A DNA stretch of 64,000 bases from contig JAHLKG010000010.1 of NCBI GenBank assembly GCA_025526995.1, positions 952,082 to 1,016,081 on the forward strand. Direction: 5' to 3'. Each line of letters begins with the position of its first letter. Position 1 is the stretch's first letter. This document shows, piece by piece, positions 22,023-33,166 of the stretch. The notes beneath the pieces were generated by a model. It searched no databases. It was not told where the DNA came from and worked only from the letters and a program-made list of their open reading frames with translations. The position numbers and the translations under genes are program-made. This DNA is from Powellomyces hirtus. Taxonomy: Eukaryota; Chytridiomycota; Chytridiomycetes; Spizellomycetales; Powellomycetaceae.

Positions 22023-23949
22023 ATGGCCTCGGAAGAAACGCCCTTCCATCAAAATGTGCAAACTACAAATGTCCTGGCCAACTTCCTGATAGGAGCGTCG
22101 GTTTCCTTGGTGGCCTCATGTCTCTCTTCCCTCGGCGTCAACATGCAAGCCTCCTCGCTAAAGCACAACAGAGAACAGAACCTGGTCGTCAACGACACCG
22201 CTGGAGTCAGCTCACCGGTACTCACCGCCGATAACCGCCAAAAGTATGGCACTGTGCCTACAGAACCGCTACCAATATCACCCATAGAAAGCTCAGCAGA
22301 ACGCGGTGGGACTTCGAAGCTGGACGGGGTACCGAAACCAGAAGTCATCGCTCCTCGAACGTCCACAGCAAGCCTCGACGGAGCTTCAGATAGTTCCCGA
22401 TTATCATCAGGCCCGATAAATCGATTGAGAGGAGCAATGGGCGACACCGAAACGTGGACACAGCTGTGGAGAAAATGGCAGTGGCATCTAGGTACGCTAC
22501 GCTGTTCCACTGATAGAGCTGTTTGACGCATCTCGATTGTGAATGCTTTGCTCTAACAATTCAAATGATGTATCACAGGTTTCAGTCTTTACCTCATCTG
22601 TCAGCTCTTTGGCTCAGTAATAGCACTCGGATTTGTGTATGTAGCATTCGGGAATCACCAGTCATCACCAGGCTTTCCCTCGCTCGCGTTCACTTTGACT
22701 GATCGGTTGGTGCCATGTTCTCCAGATCTCCAGTGGTGTTGGCCCCTCTCGGCTCCGCATCCCTCATCTTTAACGTCATCTTCTCGCGCCTGTTCCTGGG
22801 AACCCGAATCACCCGGAACGACTGGCTGGGCACTTTCTTTGTCGTCGTTGGATGTGCCATCGTGAGCACTTTTGGATCCAGCGCTCCGGAAAAGAGTATG
22901 TTTCGGATGTTCATCATCATACCTTCCACTCACGCGTCGATCATTGATCTTGCCACTCGCACACGGTAGAACAAACGCTGGACGACCTCATCCTGCTCTT
23001 CAGCCGACCCGCCTTCATCATCTACTTCAGCGTCCAGGGCCTTCTCGTTCTCGTCGTATTCACGCTCATCAAATACCTGGAATACGGCATCGACGCTCTC
23101 AAATTCTTTACCATCGTCCGCCAGAAATCCACCGCGGAAACAACCCCCCTCCTCAGCCGCCGCGACAGCTCGCTCGAGGTGGCTAAAGTGAAGAGCGACT
23201 GGTTGGGGGCTTTGTATGGGGCGCTTGGAGGAACCGTCGCTAGTGAGACTTTATTGTTGACGAAAAGCGGGTAAGTGGACCTATGATTATATGATATCTT
23301 ACTGTCCTTGGAGATGTTGAGTGCATGATGATCGGCAGGATCGTGTAGAACCTGTAGGAGATCTGGGGACAAGTGGGCCGGTGGAAGAATCACGGCATGC
23401 CGTTACATTTGGAGAGCGTTGCAGAACAGCACGGGGGAGCATATTGCATCAGGCTCACCCTCTCCTGCTGCTATGCATCCTAACAGAGTCGAGCTCCTGA
23501 TCGTCTCGATCTTTGAAACCGACAACCAGTTCCGCGGCGCCTTCTCATTGACGCTCCTTGCCGCCTTATGCTTCACCGTTTTCCTCCAGGTAATGCCCAT
23601 CACTACATCCTACTTTGCTGTTTCCACTGAACCTCACAATCTGTCAATTCCAATCACTCAGCTCTACTCCCTCAACCGCGGCATGCACTACTCCCTCCCC
23701 ACCATCATCGTCCCCATCTTCTACACTTTCTACACCATCCTCTCCCTCTTCAACACCCTCGTCTACCTCGACCAATTCGACGACTACAAAGTCCCCGACC
23801 TGGTCTGTATCGCTGTCGGAATGGCCGCCATCATCGGGGGCGTCGTCCTGCTCGCCCGAGGACATAGTGATGACCTCACGGAAGAGAAGGAGGCGGAAGA
23901 GGAGTTTGATACCGGGGGTAGCAGTGAGAGTTTGGATAGTGTGAGATGA
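22023..23949 (+). CDS. NIPA-like magnesium transporter (DUF803 type)
   Basis: Six exons: 22023-22491, 22579-22636, 22726-22895, 22970-23270, 23487-23589, 23662-23949; introns 87, 89, 74, 216 and 72 bp; 462 aa. The first TM (NFLIGASVSLVASCLSSLGV) is followed by a family-typical helix QASSLKHN, a variable Ser-rich loop and WHLGFSLYLICQLFGSVI. The hallmark then follows: VVLAPLGSASLIFNVIFSRLFLG, with the RNDWLGTFFVVVGC element, TLDDLILLFSRPAFI and KSGVELLIVSIF, and final TM pairs ending in an acidic tail. NIPA proteins are ~8-9 TM carriers of the drug/metabolite transporter superfamily that move Mg2+. The intron between 23271 and 23486 is longer than the rest. Start ATAATGG. Membrane location and family are clear; ion specificity is family knowledge. 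Confidence 0.88.
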
Positions 23950-24536
23950 GTGGTTGGCGTGTCCCATTGAACTTGTGTGTCTTTTTTTTTTTTTTTTTCG
24001 TGTACTTTTGTTTTTTCTTTTCGGTTGGATTCTTTTTTGCAATACAGTTTTAATCTCTGCCTCAACTACACTCGCCCCACCTCTAACAGTTTGCACCCAT
24101 TGAACTCAATTTCCCAGTACGCGTTCAAAGACGTGCAGAGAATACCTTGTCGACTTTGAACGGATACACCCGTTGTACAAGGACTCGTTCGAGAGGGCGG
24201 ATGTTTGATTTTAACCGAACGGCGCAATGGGTCCGGGGTCGGGAGCTACCTTTCCTCCGTGTGGATATTGCAAAGGATTGAGTGGAGTCAAACAACTACC
24301 AAGAAAGAACATCTTAAAAGATAACACAACCAAATGTTGTGAAGGTTTCGGATTTGCGTTAGAGAAGGAAACCTCCTGCGCTGAAGAGAAATTTACAAAG
24401 TGAGCCAAAGCAAAATGAGAATCAAAAGAACACACAAGTAGTGAAAGAAGGAAGCGCGGATGGATTTCATAACTCATGTGTATTGTGATAGAAGTTATAC
24501 GGCCGTACATGTCTCACAAGGTCTACTATAGAGTCT
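23950..24536. other. Intergenic
   Basis: Begins with a T-rich 3' UTR (T18 at about 23981). No convincing gene; short open frames on both strands only. Confidence 0.45.
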
Positions 24537-27461
24537 TTACGCCGCGAGTTGAGGAGCGGCGAGGGAGAAGTCGTAAGCGCCGTCGGTCGAGATCTTGGCC
24601 GTGATACAGGACGAGAGAGAGAGAGAGAGAAGGACTCGAAAGTCGTAGCGGCCGCGAGATCTTGATCGTTTTCGGAGGAGGAGGAGAGAGACTTGGAAGA
24701 GAAGGAAAACCTACAAGAAATAGAAATTTCTTATATGAGATTGACATTCCAGCAATGAAAGCGTGACTGTCGCGAACAGCCGCCACCAACAACGCGCCGC
24801 AGAGATCAATGGGCGGGGGTAGCCCGAGCGGGACCAATGGAATCACCATAGTAGCACGTCCGATCCGTCCAAGGTAAGTGGGTGACGTGCACTGACATGT
24901 GAGGTCCTAACCAACTTGTCACCTATGGCTGGGTCGTCCCTCACACCGTTGATTGCGTCATTCTTCCCCTACCTCGGACGTCCAGACTCCGAAGAGGACA
25001 GTGATGGTAACCTGAATGCAAGGCGGCTTCCAGACAATGCGCAGGAAAAGACTGTGGGTGCCCCCGGTGCCTCAACGTGGAAAGTAAGGAAGCCTATGTG
25101 CCAGGTCCAGGGCCGCTGTCCACATCGACGGGCACGTCTTCAAAGAAGTTTGCTGTACAGCGCTGTCGGACTTGGAAATCAGCAAGGACAGAGAGACGCC
25201 ACAGTCTGCAGCCAGTGACAACGCTCAATGCAACTAGTCACGAGTGTCTAGTTCTGCTTCACGGTTTTTCAGGCCGATCCACAGCATCTTTTAGGACTCA
25301 AACCCCCCGTCACCCGGAAGATCAGGGATAGATTTGGCCTGACTCGAGACAAATTCCTTGACTGACATGGCCCAAGCCGAACGGACAATGAAGCGGTGAA
25401 CCAAAATGCCATCCTCGAGCACTAGCATGCCGGAAGCCGACAGCGAGACACTCTAGGCAAGACGAATCGAAATCGCCATTGGCAAAAAACCAGACGGGAC
25501 ACACGTATTGGCGAGAACTAATGGAAATACAACGGAAGAGTTAGAATAGCTCAAAAGTCTCGCAATGGCGGGGACTCTACGCATTTACCTTATGGGAACT
25601 GGAAGCCCGTATGTTGGTGTAAACAGAGCCGTCGTACTCTGGCGACAAATATGGCGAACCCTCTTGAGAAAACAATTAGAACAGGGCAAGATGGTTACAA
25701 TCTCGATGCATCATTTGCTCACCTCATCAAGGAACTTGGAGGTACTCTTCGGCGAACATGGTTGGATCCGTGTGCGGTCTGGTTCGTTGCCAACTGGATG
25801 CCGACCCGAGGGGCCTGGCTCACTCAGTAAAGTCAAGAGACTCACCAAAAAGAAGACCTTGAGTGGGCAACGAGATGCCTCGGGAGATCTTGAGTGCGCA
25901 AGTGGATGGCGAAGACGCCTCGGAGGATCTGGAGAGAGAGAGAGAGAGAGAGAGAAAGATGCATGTCAGTTCAAAGCGAGTCAGTAGGAGGAATAGGCAA
26001 GAAAGAACGAACCTCGAAGAGACGGCCAAGAGATCTTGAATGGCCGTGAGCTGCCTCGGAGTGGTATGGCGAAGATGCTTCGAGGAGCTCTTGATCGAAG
26101 GGAAGAAATCTGCAAGAAACACAAAAGAGAGTTTCTTGCATGAGAAAGACATTCTCACACGAGCAGCTTTTGACCAATACTGCACATATGACAGAGATCC
26201 CCAGGCCCATACAGGCCCAAGCAGACCTTCAGGAAGCATTGCCTCGGGCCATCCACCGCCGGGGACGGTTCTAACACACCACGGTCTGCTACTTTCCGTG
26301 CCCATAGCCGCTCTCATACGACTCGTCTGAGTTTGCGGTAGGGAGACAGTCCGCTAGCGAGGCCGTTCAGAGTAAGCCGAGTGATGTCATTCGTCGAGCA
26401 AACCCCTAGTTGCCAAACAGGTGGTGCATATCCGACGGGACACGGTTTGTTGACCCAGGCGCTTGCCAAGCTACTGGAGCTTCGCGAGCTGGATGTAAAT
26501 GCGTTGAATGCATTACCATCCTGCGACTTGAGATAAAAAAATATCCCAAGTCCTGTTCGAAAACAGTATCACCAAGTTCCGGTACGAACTCGGGGACAGC
26601 ACTCGATCTACTCGATCAGGGTCAAACCCTAACCGGCAGCAGCTTGGGTAGAGCGTCCTTTTTTCGGCACTTCCCAAAACGCCATCTCTGCGTGACTGAC
26701 CTGCCGGGTACCGAGTCCGGACAGAGCACACTCCGGCATCAACGATTTGACCATCCCAATAGGCGACGGAACATGACCTTCAACCAAAACTGGCGGCTGT
26801 ACCACAAGCCCTTGCATTGAAATGCAACACCAGTAAGGTTGTCGGAATGTACCGTCTCCGCATGGGATGACAAACCGGAGGGTCTCCTCACTCAGCAAAT
26901 CAAGAGACTTACCGAAAGAGGACCTTGAGTTGGGGGCAACGAGATGCCTCAAAGGGTTGGCAATGACATGCCGCGGCTGGGAAAGAGAGAGAGAAAGAAA
27001 GATGGATGGATGGATGTCAGTTTCATGCAAGTGGTTGTTGTACGAGGAGTGTGAAGAGAAAAGGAGAACGAACCTTGGTAGTTGGCAGCAAGAGATGCCT
27101 CGGAGATCTTGAGAAGTCGAGTGCGCAGCAAGATGCCTCGAAGATGTGCTGGGAAAAGGAGAGAAAGAAGCAGGTATGTCAGTAGCAGGCAAGTGATTAG
27201 GAGTTACGAGATATGTCGCAAAGAAGGAACAAACCTTGAGAGGTGAGCTGGGTGGAAGATGATCATGATGATCGTGATCTTGGGGTGCGCAGTACCGAGA
27301 TGGGAGAGGCGAGATGGCGAGGCGAGGACGGGTGGGTTGGTGAAGGTGGGAAGTAGTTGGTTGGTTGGATGGGTGGATGGATGAGTGGTTGAGAGGATGG
27401 GATGGGGAGTAGTGAGGAAAGAATGGAGGGGGGGAAGAGCGGGGAGTGTGCTGCTTTTATA
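24537..27461 (-). other. Repeat-built multi-exon transcription unit of unknown nature
   Basis: Minus strand. A TATA box (27455-27461) is followed by a pyrimidine-rich leader and a first exon with donor at 27234. Exon-like segments flanked by good splice signals follow: 27074-27148, 26913-26976, 26013-26110, 25846-25928, and a terminal one at 24537-24710 ending in TAA. The segments are related. Each carries versions of GAGGCATCT..TGC(C)CACTC AAG (A/G)TC T(C/T). The introns also match: donors GTTCGTTC or GT(A/G)AGTCTCTTGA, and CT-microsatellite acceptor tracts ending CCAG. The module therefore looks duplicated and diverged: acceptor tract, exon A, CT intron, exon B, then a GTRAGTCTCTTGA donor. 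No single frame runs cleanly through all exons, and I find no known domain. It could be a young orphan gene, a spliced non-coding RNA or a decayed tandem family. Confidence 0.4.
27455..27461 (-). promoter_or_regulatory. TATA box (TATAAAA on minus strand)
   Basis: GGTTATAAAAGCAGC on the minus strand lies just downstream of a GA/CT microsatellite and is followed by about 200 bases of C/T/A-rich leader before the first splice donor at 27234. This is one of the clearest core promoters in the window. Confidence 0.6.
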
Positions 27462-27466
27462 ACCGA

Positions 27467-27491
27467 GAGAGAGAGAGCGAGAGAGAGAGAG
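27467..27491. repeat. GA microsatellite next to TATA box
   Basis: (GA)n with one GC interruption, directly upstream of the TATA box on the minus strand. It resembles GAGA-type promoter elements. Confidence 0.6.
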
Positions 27492-27817
27492 TTGACGCGT
27501 GGAGGACGTGACAGACTGCGCTGACATACGCAGGGAGACCGAGTCGCTGGTAGCCACTCACACGTGAATTGCCTGTTTTGGCGACAAGCACGTGACTCTA
27601 CTAAACATCCTATGTTCAGTATGGCCCCCACCACCGAATACTTTTCTCATAGACAGACGCATTCTCTCTCTTTCTTATTGCTCTCTCTCACTCGCTCGCT
27701 CTTTACAAAACTAACTAATGCATCCCAACAACATACTAATACTAGCTGCTACATCCAAACCAGTAGTACTAAATCAAGAATACTAGTTGCAGCATCATCG
27801 CTCCCAATAATAAATAG

Positions 27818-27865
27818 ATGGATAGATGGATAGATGGATAGATGGATAGAGAGATAGCGAGATAG
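27818..27865. repeat. GATA/GATG tetranucleotide microsatellite
   Basis: Repeated ATAGATGG and ATAGAGAGATAG units, followed by GATAGCGAGATA variants. Confidence 0.7.
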
Positions 27866-28056
27866 CGAGATACTAGATAGATCCAACAGTCACTCACTCA
27901 CTTAATACTAAATTCTATTCAAAATATACGGTCGTTATTGTTGTTGGTGTGGAATCGCTGAATGAATGAATGATTAATGGAGTCGTTGTTTGTATCGAGA
28001 TGGAAGGTCGGTCGGAATGCATGGGAAATGCAACTCACATTCCCCCATGTCGCTCG

Positions 28057-28058
<2 letters not shown>

Positions 28059-28087
<29 letters not shown>
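28059..28087. repeat. CT microsatellite
   Basis: About 13 consecutive CT dinucleotides. Confidence 0.85.
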
Positions 28088-28091
<4 letters not shown>

Positions 28092-28878
28092 GGCCAATAG
28101 TAGTAAGGCTCTTCAGTTATGTTCCCCTGCCTCTCTTCCGCTGCCTTATTGCGCACTTTGACGCCCGTGTGTACTTGTGCTGCATGGCGGAATGGCGAAT
28201 TCCTCCCGAGTCCTTACTTCACCTGGCTAGTACGCGGCGCTCATATTTGTCTCGTAGTGTAACCCCGCCTCGGAAGTCCCGGAGAGCAGACCGCGTTTTT
28301 TGTCTCCCGCACTATGTGATCATGGGCTAGGCCTCCGTTAATGGTCCGCCATGTTCGAAATGTGTGCTACATTGGCCATGGAACAAGCGGTGTTGTAGCT
28401 TTCGACGGATCCCTCCACTCGCATAGCCCAGGCGGGACTCTGGATAGTTCCGTTTGCCAAGCGACGGGAAGCTGGTTGGCTTATCTTGTTTGCCTGTGCC
28501 AATTTCCATTCGTTGCAGCTCCTTCCAAGTTGAGAGCTAAACTACTGTACTTCACACTCGCAAGTCACAACCCATGTTGGGGCATCCGTGCCGACAAAAA
28601 CATTGTCGTGTGGGTAGATTGTGCAGGGCGTGCAGGGGCTCTTACGCTTCGTGCTGCACTGATTTCGTCTCTGCCGTCTCGACCTCTCCATCAATACGAC
28701 GGAAACCGGAACCCTATTCGGAGTACTCGCACATTCAACAAGGGAAACCCGCGGGTGTTTTTCCCTATTTTTATAAAAACGCAAGACGATCAAAATGCGG
28801 TTCTCTATGATGGTCAATGCTCGGCCTTGTGGGCTTCCCATTAGGTATTCACAGGACATAACCACATTCATCTACTCA

Positions 28879-29022
28879 ATAGGCGGATGGTCTCAGCACA
28901 TCCGCTTCGTCGGAGGACATGGCGGCAGCTATTCGATTACTGATCTATTGCACGGCCCTGTCAAGAGACTCACAGTTTGGGCCGGTCGCTGTAACTTGTA
29001 TGGGATTAAGCTCCATTACTAG
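28879..29022 (+). pseudogene. Jacalin-like lectin fragment
   Basis: A frame of about 45 residues reads HIRFVGGHGGSYSITDLL, then GPVKRLTVWAG and LYGIKLHY, and stops at 29020-29022. This follows the first strands of jacalin-related lectins: a Gly-Gly-xx-Gly-Gly N-terminus, then a hydrophobic strand with V-W-x-G, then a GIxLxY strand. The full domain is ~130 residues, so about two thirds are missing, and no continuation is visible in the next 500 bases. A splice acceptor (CTCAG) sits just before it at about 28896. It may be a decayed lectin gene or an isolated exon. Assignment is by pattern only. Confidence 0.35.
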
Positions 29023-30957
29023 AATGAGGCGTCGAATCTCTCTGGCAGGCAACTGTAAATGAGAAAGTCGGTCAAGTCGGGACGGGAAGCCTCCTAACGT
29101 AAATACCGCAAAGTAAAACTCATGTAGAAAACTAAAAAAAAAAAAAAGAAAGAATAGGCCCGTTGACAATCTTCAGAAATGCTGCGCGTGAATATCTCGC
29201 AAATGTAAAGCCTCGTAGAAAAAAAAAGCCGGTTGTGGAATATCTTGCAAATACAAGCTTGGTAGAACAAAGAAAAGGCTCGCAATGTGCGGAGCGTTCT
29301 AAACATGTCATATTGCCTTAGGCAGAAGCGAACTTTGAACTTAGCGTCTTGTAAATAAATACAAGGGGGAGCGGTTGCTTGTCAGAATGCCTCACCGCTA
29401 AATGGTACCCTACCCGAACAGTATGATTGAGGTGGGAACTTGAAGCATAACAGGAATGGATAGCTAGTAACCCCAACCGACCGAACGTAAGGTCCAACAC
29501 GTGGCTAATTGGGACTATCGTCTGTTCTCAAGGATTAGAAACCAGTTGACCGTTCGTTGCTTAGACCTTTTAGTAATAATTTGATTAAGAAACTGCCCAT
29601 CGGCATTGTCATTGACATTCCGATATTGGGCTGCGCGGCCACGAACACCAGCAGCGTTCTTTGAGTTTTCCAGCACACCTGCAATGCAAAATCTGATCGA
29701 TGTTTGCATGCACGTTCCTTTCAATTCGCACAAGGAAGGGCATCTTGCAATCAAAGGTCTCCCGTCATAATAATGACGGGATGCAAGAGGACACGTTTGT
29801 TACACTCATAGTCCGCGATATGATTATCGAGGGACCCTGAGTGCAGTGACATGCTCACTGGCAGGCTTTTCCGCGCAGCGGGCAACATTCTTCCCCAAAC
29901 AACATCCCGTCGTCCGTTTATGCGACAAAATCCAGGTGCAAAATCAGAGTGCCAAAGCGGCGTGTCGTCTGCCCAGGGCAAGACCAATGTGAGCCGTTTT
30001 GTTCTTTCAGACTCAGAAACGGCCGACCGAACTGAGCCTCGCGGAGAAACGGCAGGCACAAAGCTGTATTGTTTTTGTAACACACAGTCGTATCTTTTAC
30101 CCACATGCATTCCATGGGTTGACATACAGTACGTGCAGTGCCCTGAGGGCAATCATGGCAGAACGTGGCCGACCTTTTGGCAAGTGGTGCTAAACATGAG
30201 TTGGAAAGAATGTGTCCAAGCCATTCATCCGTCGGTGTGCGCAGCAGCGACATCCACGCGCCGCGTCTTTTTCTGGAATGGCCGTGGATGATCACAGTGC
30301 GCTAGAATGTCTCTCGCATGGCCAGTATCCCTTCTCTGTTCGATATCGACGGTGTACGACTTGTACTACTAGTCTTGTACAGTATCATAGTTCTTCAGCC
30401 ACATCCGTTATCACACAGTTTGTTTCGTGCTACATAGAAAAGAGTGTGGTGTTCATGGACTCGGTTGTGCGCGGCGTTCGACTTGTTTTCTATTTCGTTT
30501 TTCGATGTGCCTGCCAGTCTGTTGGTTTGTGAGACTGTGACCAACATCTGCCAGCACCCAAGGCCTGTCCATGATCATACGCATATATAACACACATCGG
30601 GTATCCGGGCTTCAGCCCCATTTGTCCAATGTCCGTATCGAGTCGAGTCAAGTCGTGGGGGGGGGGGATCCAGCGCGGACCGGGATACTAGTACATGTGA
30701 CAAAAGCCTTCTTTCAAGTCGACTTCAAGTTGCCGGCGTCTGTTTTCTTGTGGTGGGCTTTGTGTTTGTGAAAGAGAACGTGATGATGACTGTAGGTGAG
30801 GTGAGCCTTCGCGCGCGCGCGCGTGCACCCCCACGTTCTTTTTGTTCTTTCTGTCAACATTCCACGCTCGCCTTGCCTGCTCAAATGTAAAAAGGGGACA
30901 CCTCACTCAATCCCCCCTAGATCCCCTCAGTACTTCCTCCCAACAACCATCATCAGC

Positions 30958-32109
30958 ATGGCCATTGGATTCTTCGCCAAACTCTTCTTCGCCGGGCTGC
31001 TCGGCAGCATGGCCGTGTCAGCCGCTCCTCCTCAAGACTCCAAGTGTGTCAACGCCGGTGGTCGATGCCAGCAGGACACCGGAGCTTGCGAGGGAGGCTA
31101 CGTGACCAACTTCTGCCCGTCGTCGGGTGACTCGATTCGTTGCTGGTAGGGTGATGGTGATTTATTCTGGGATATGCAGAAGGACGGCGATTAACTAGGT
31201 GCATTGACGATTTTAGCATTCCGAAACAAGACTCAAAGTGTACTTCTGCTGGTGGGAAATGTTCGTTCACTGCCAATCCCTGTTCGACCGGATACTTGGT
31301 AAGGGAAAGATGTAGACCAAAAGCTTGGATGTTTGTGCGTGTCTAATCTCCGCTCCCTTTGGCAGAACGACTACTGCCCCAACTCTTCGAACGCCGTTAA
31401 GTGCTGCAAGCCCAGCGGTGGCGGTGGTTCGGGCAGCCCTTGCGGTGTCCCCAAGACGCGCCAAGGCCTTGTGGATGCGGCCATGTATGAAGCATTTACG
31501 TGGCATACCCATCGTATCGGTCACAAACTAACCGTCGAATGACTTGATTGCAGGTGGGCGCACAACTCGGGCCAACGGGCTGATTACACCCAGGGTGCGA
31601 GCCGATGGAGCGGCATCACCGACAACAAGTGCCCCAAGAAGAACATCCCGCCCCACATGGACTGCAGCAGCTTTGTTACCTGGATCTACTGGAGCGCGTT
31701 CGGCAAGGGCGCAGGTAACGTATCGTGATGGTCTGAAAATTCCTGTTCCGACCGTATCCTGATCGTATTTTGTGCTTCCACTTGCAGATCTTCTCAACGG
31801 CGAGAGCTGGAAGGGAGGCTACACGGGCACCCTGAAGGACCACGGAACCGCCGTGTCGCAGTCCAACGCCAAAATTGGTGATCTCGTCTTTTACGAAAAC
31901 CCTGCGCACGTCACCATCCTTGTTTCCAAGTCGCCCGCCAAGGTCGTCAGCTTCGGTAGTGAGGGTACGTATTCACAATGACTTTGTGTGCACTTTCTCG
32001 TTTGATAGTACGCTTACAAAGGATGATTTCATTAGGACCGGTCAACTACTTGAACATCAACTACCGACCAGTCAGCCAGATCAGGACCTACAAGTTTGCA
32101 GGTCTCTGA
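30958..32109 (+). CDS. Secreted NlpC/P60-type cell-wall hydrolase with two Cys-rich modules
   Basis: Six exons: 30958-31145, 31217-31298, 31366-31484, 31554-31714, 31788-31964, 32036-32109; introns 65-73 bp; 266 aa. A signal peptide (residues 1-~22) is followed by two tandem ~38-residue modules, each DSKC-x4-GG-(R/K)-C ... GY-x-x-(F/Y)CP ... KCC-like, probably carbohydrate-binding. A Gly/Ser linker leads to an NlpC/P60 domain: catalytic Cys167 in DCSSFVTWIYW, a PAKIGDLVFY-type strand (here AKIGDLVFYE) and His224 in PAHVTILV. These enzymes cut peptidoglycan stem peptides, and fungi do not make peptidoglycan. Fungal copies are generally explained by transfer from bacteria and act on bacterial walls. 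Five introns in all regions show full adaptation to the host. Each exon boundary keeps frame. Confidence 0.9.
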
Positions 32110-33166
32110 GGCAATTGACGTCGGGTTTATTTGGGACCCGTCGATCGGGCAGTAGACGTGTGTTTTATCGGTGAAATGCGGTGTATTAGATTAGAAAGAG
32201 TCATATTGGACGAGATCAAGATCAGATTATGTGCTGGATACAGATACATCTGTGACACTTAATCAAACGAGGACCGTAATGTTGTTGCTCTATATCTAAT
32301 AGCGCAAGTCACGCCTGAAAGTCTAGACTATCTCGATCCCGCTTTAGCAGGCGAAGATGGGAATAGCTGACCGGTTCATCTGCAGACTGCGCCATGCCAT
32401 CGGGCGGCTTGTGGGAATAGTTCTTTCCGGGTGTTGTATCAGGACTATGGCATATGGGATTGCATGTGGACACCCTGTGGGTTCTTGGCCAGTCCCGACT
32501 CCACCCATTCACCGTTGCCAGCATGGATCAACGTGTGCGGTCCCTATATTACTTAATCCATTTGAAGTCCAATAAACATAACTTCCATCGCGAGCAATTG
32601 TGAATATCAAGCTTTCAGATCGAAGGCCGGGCATTTCTTCAACTATAACGGTATTTTATAACCTGACCGACGGAAAGTTTTCTTGTCAAAGCTCTTTAGT
32701 AAAACGCTAGAAAAAAGCGCTAATGGGACATTTCCTGAAAACATAGCTACCATACGCTACGCTCTTCACACTTCCACAATGGTAAACGGCCAACTCCACC
32801 AAAAGAAGGCAGCCTACGCTCATGGAGTGAACGCTCAACGAAGCTATGAAGTTGCAAGAGTGGTTTAGGAGGAGGTCATGAGGTTTAAAACTGTCATGTG
32901 CAATCGTATGGCAACAGCTCGACGTGCTGATCTCCCCTTATACCAAAGGCTTGGTGGCAAAGATTTTGACCGAGGCTATTATGACATCCGTTAGAGCAAC
33001 CACTCCGACATCCGGTAGCAAGTCATCACGCCCGTACCAAGGTAATCGTTGATCGGGTAGTTCTTCATAAACCCAGACATCTTCAGTCTAAGTTCCTCCG
33101 TTTCTTCACCTATCGAATCATCCTTGGTAGATTAGTATCCGCAAAGCAGAGGCAGTCATATTGCAG
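32110..33166. other. Intergenic
   Basis: No gene recognised. AT-rich patches and short frames only. Confidence 0.5.

Larger units (their letters stand above)
27562..30957. other. Gene-poor region with microsatellites and fragments
   Basis: I see no intact gene. Contents: GATA/GATG tetranucleotide repeats (27818-27865), a (CT)n tract (28059-28087), a jacalin-like remnant (see 28879-29022), A-rich imperfect repeats near 29190-29290 (a unit AATATCTYGCAAATRYAA occurring twice), a G13 run near 30656 and a CG-dinucleotide run (30811-30822). A TATATAA at 30584 is a possible but distant promoter of the gene at 30958. Longer open frames (such as 28341-28844) lack motifs. Confidence 0.45.

Noticed and set aside
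28341..28844. 167-codon plus-strand open frame
   Set aside because: No recognisable domain, poor start context and overlapping open frames on the other strand; likely chance.
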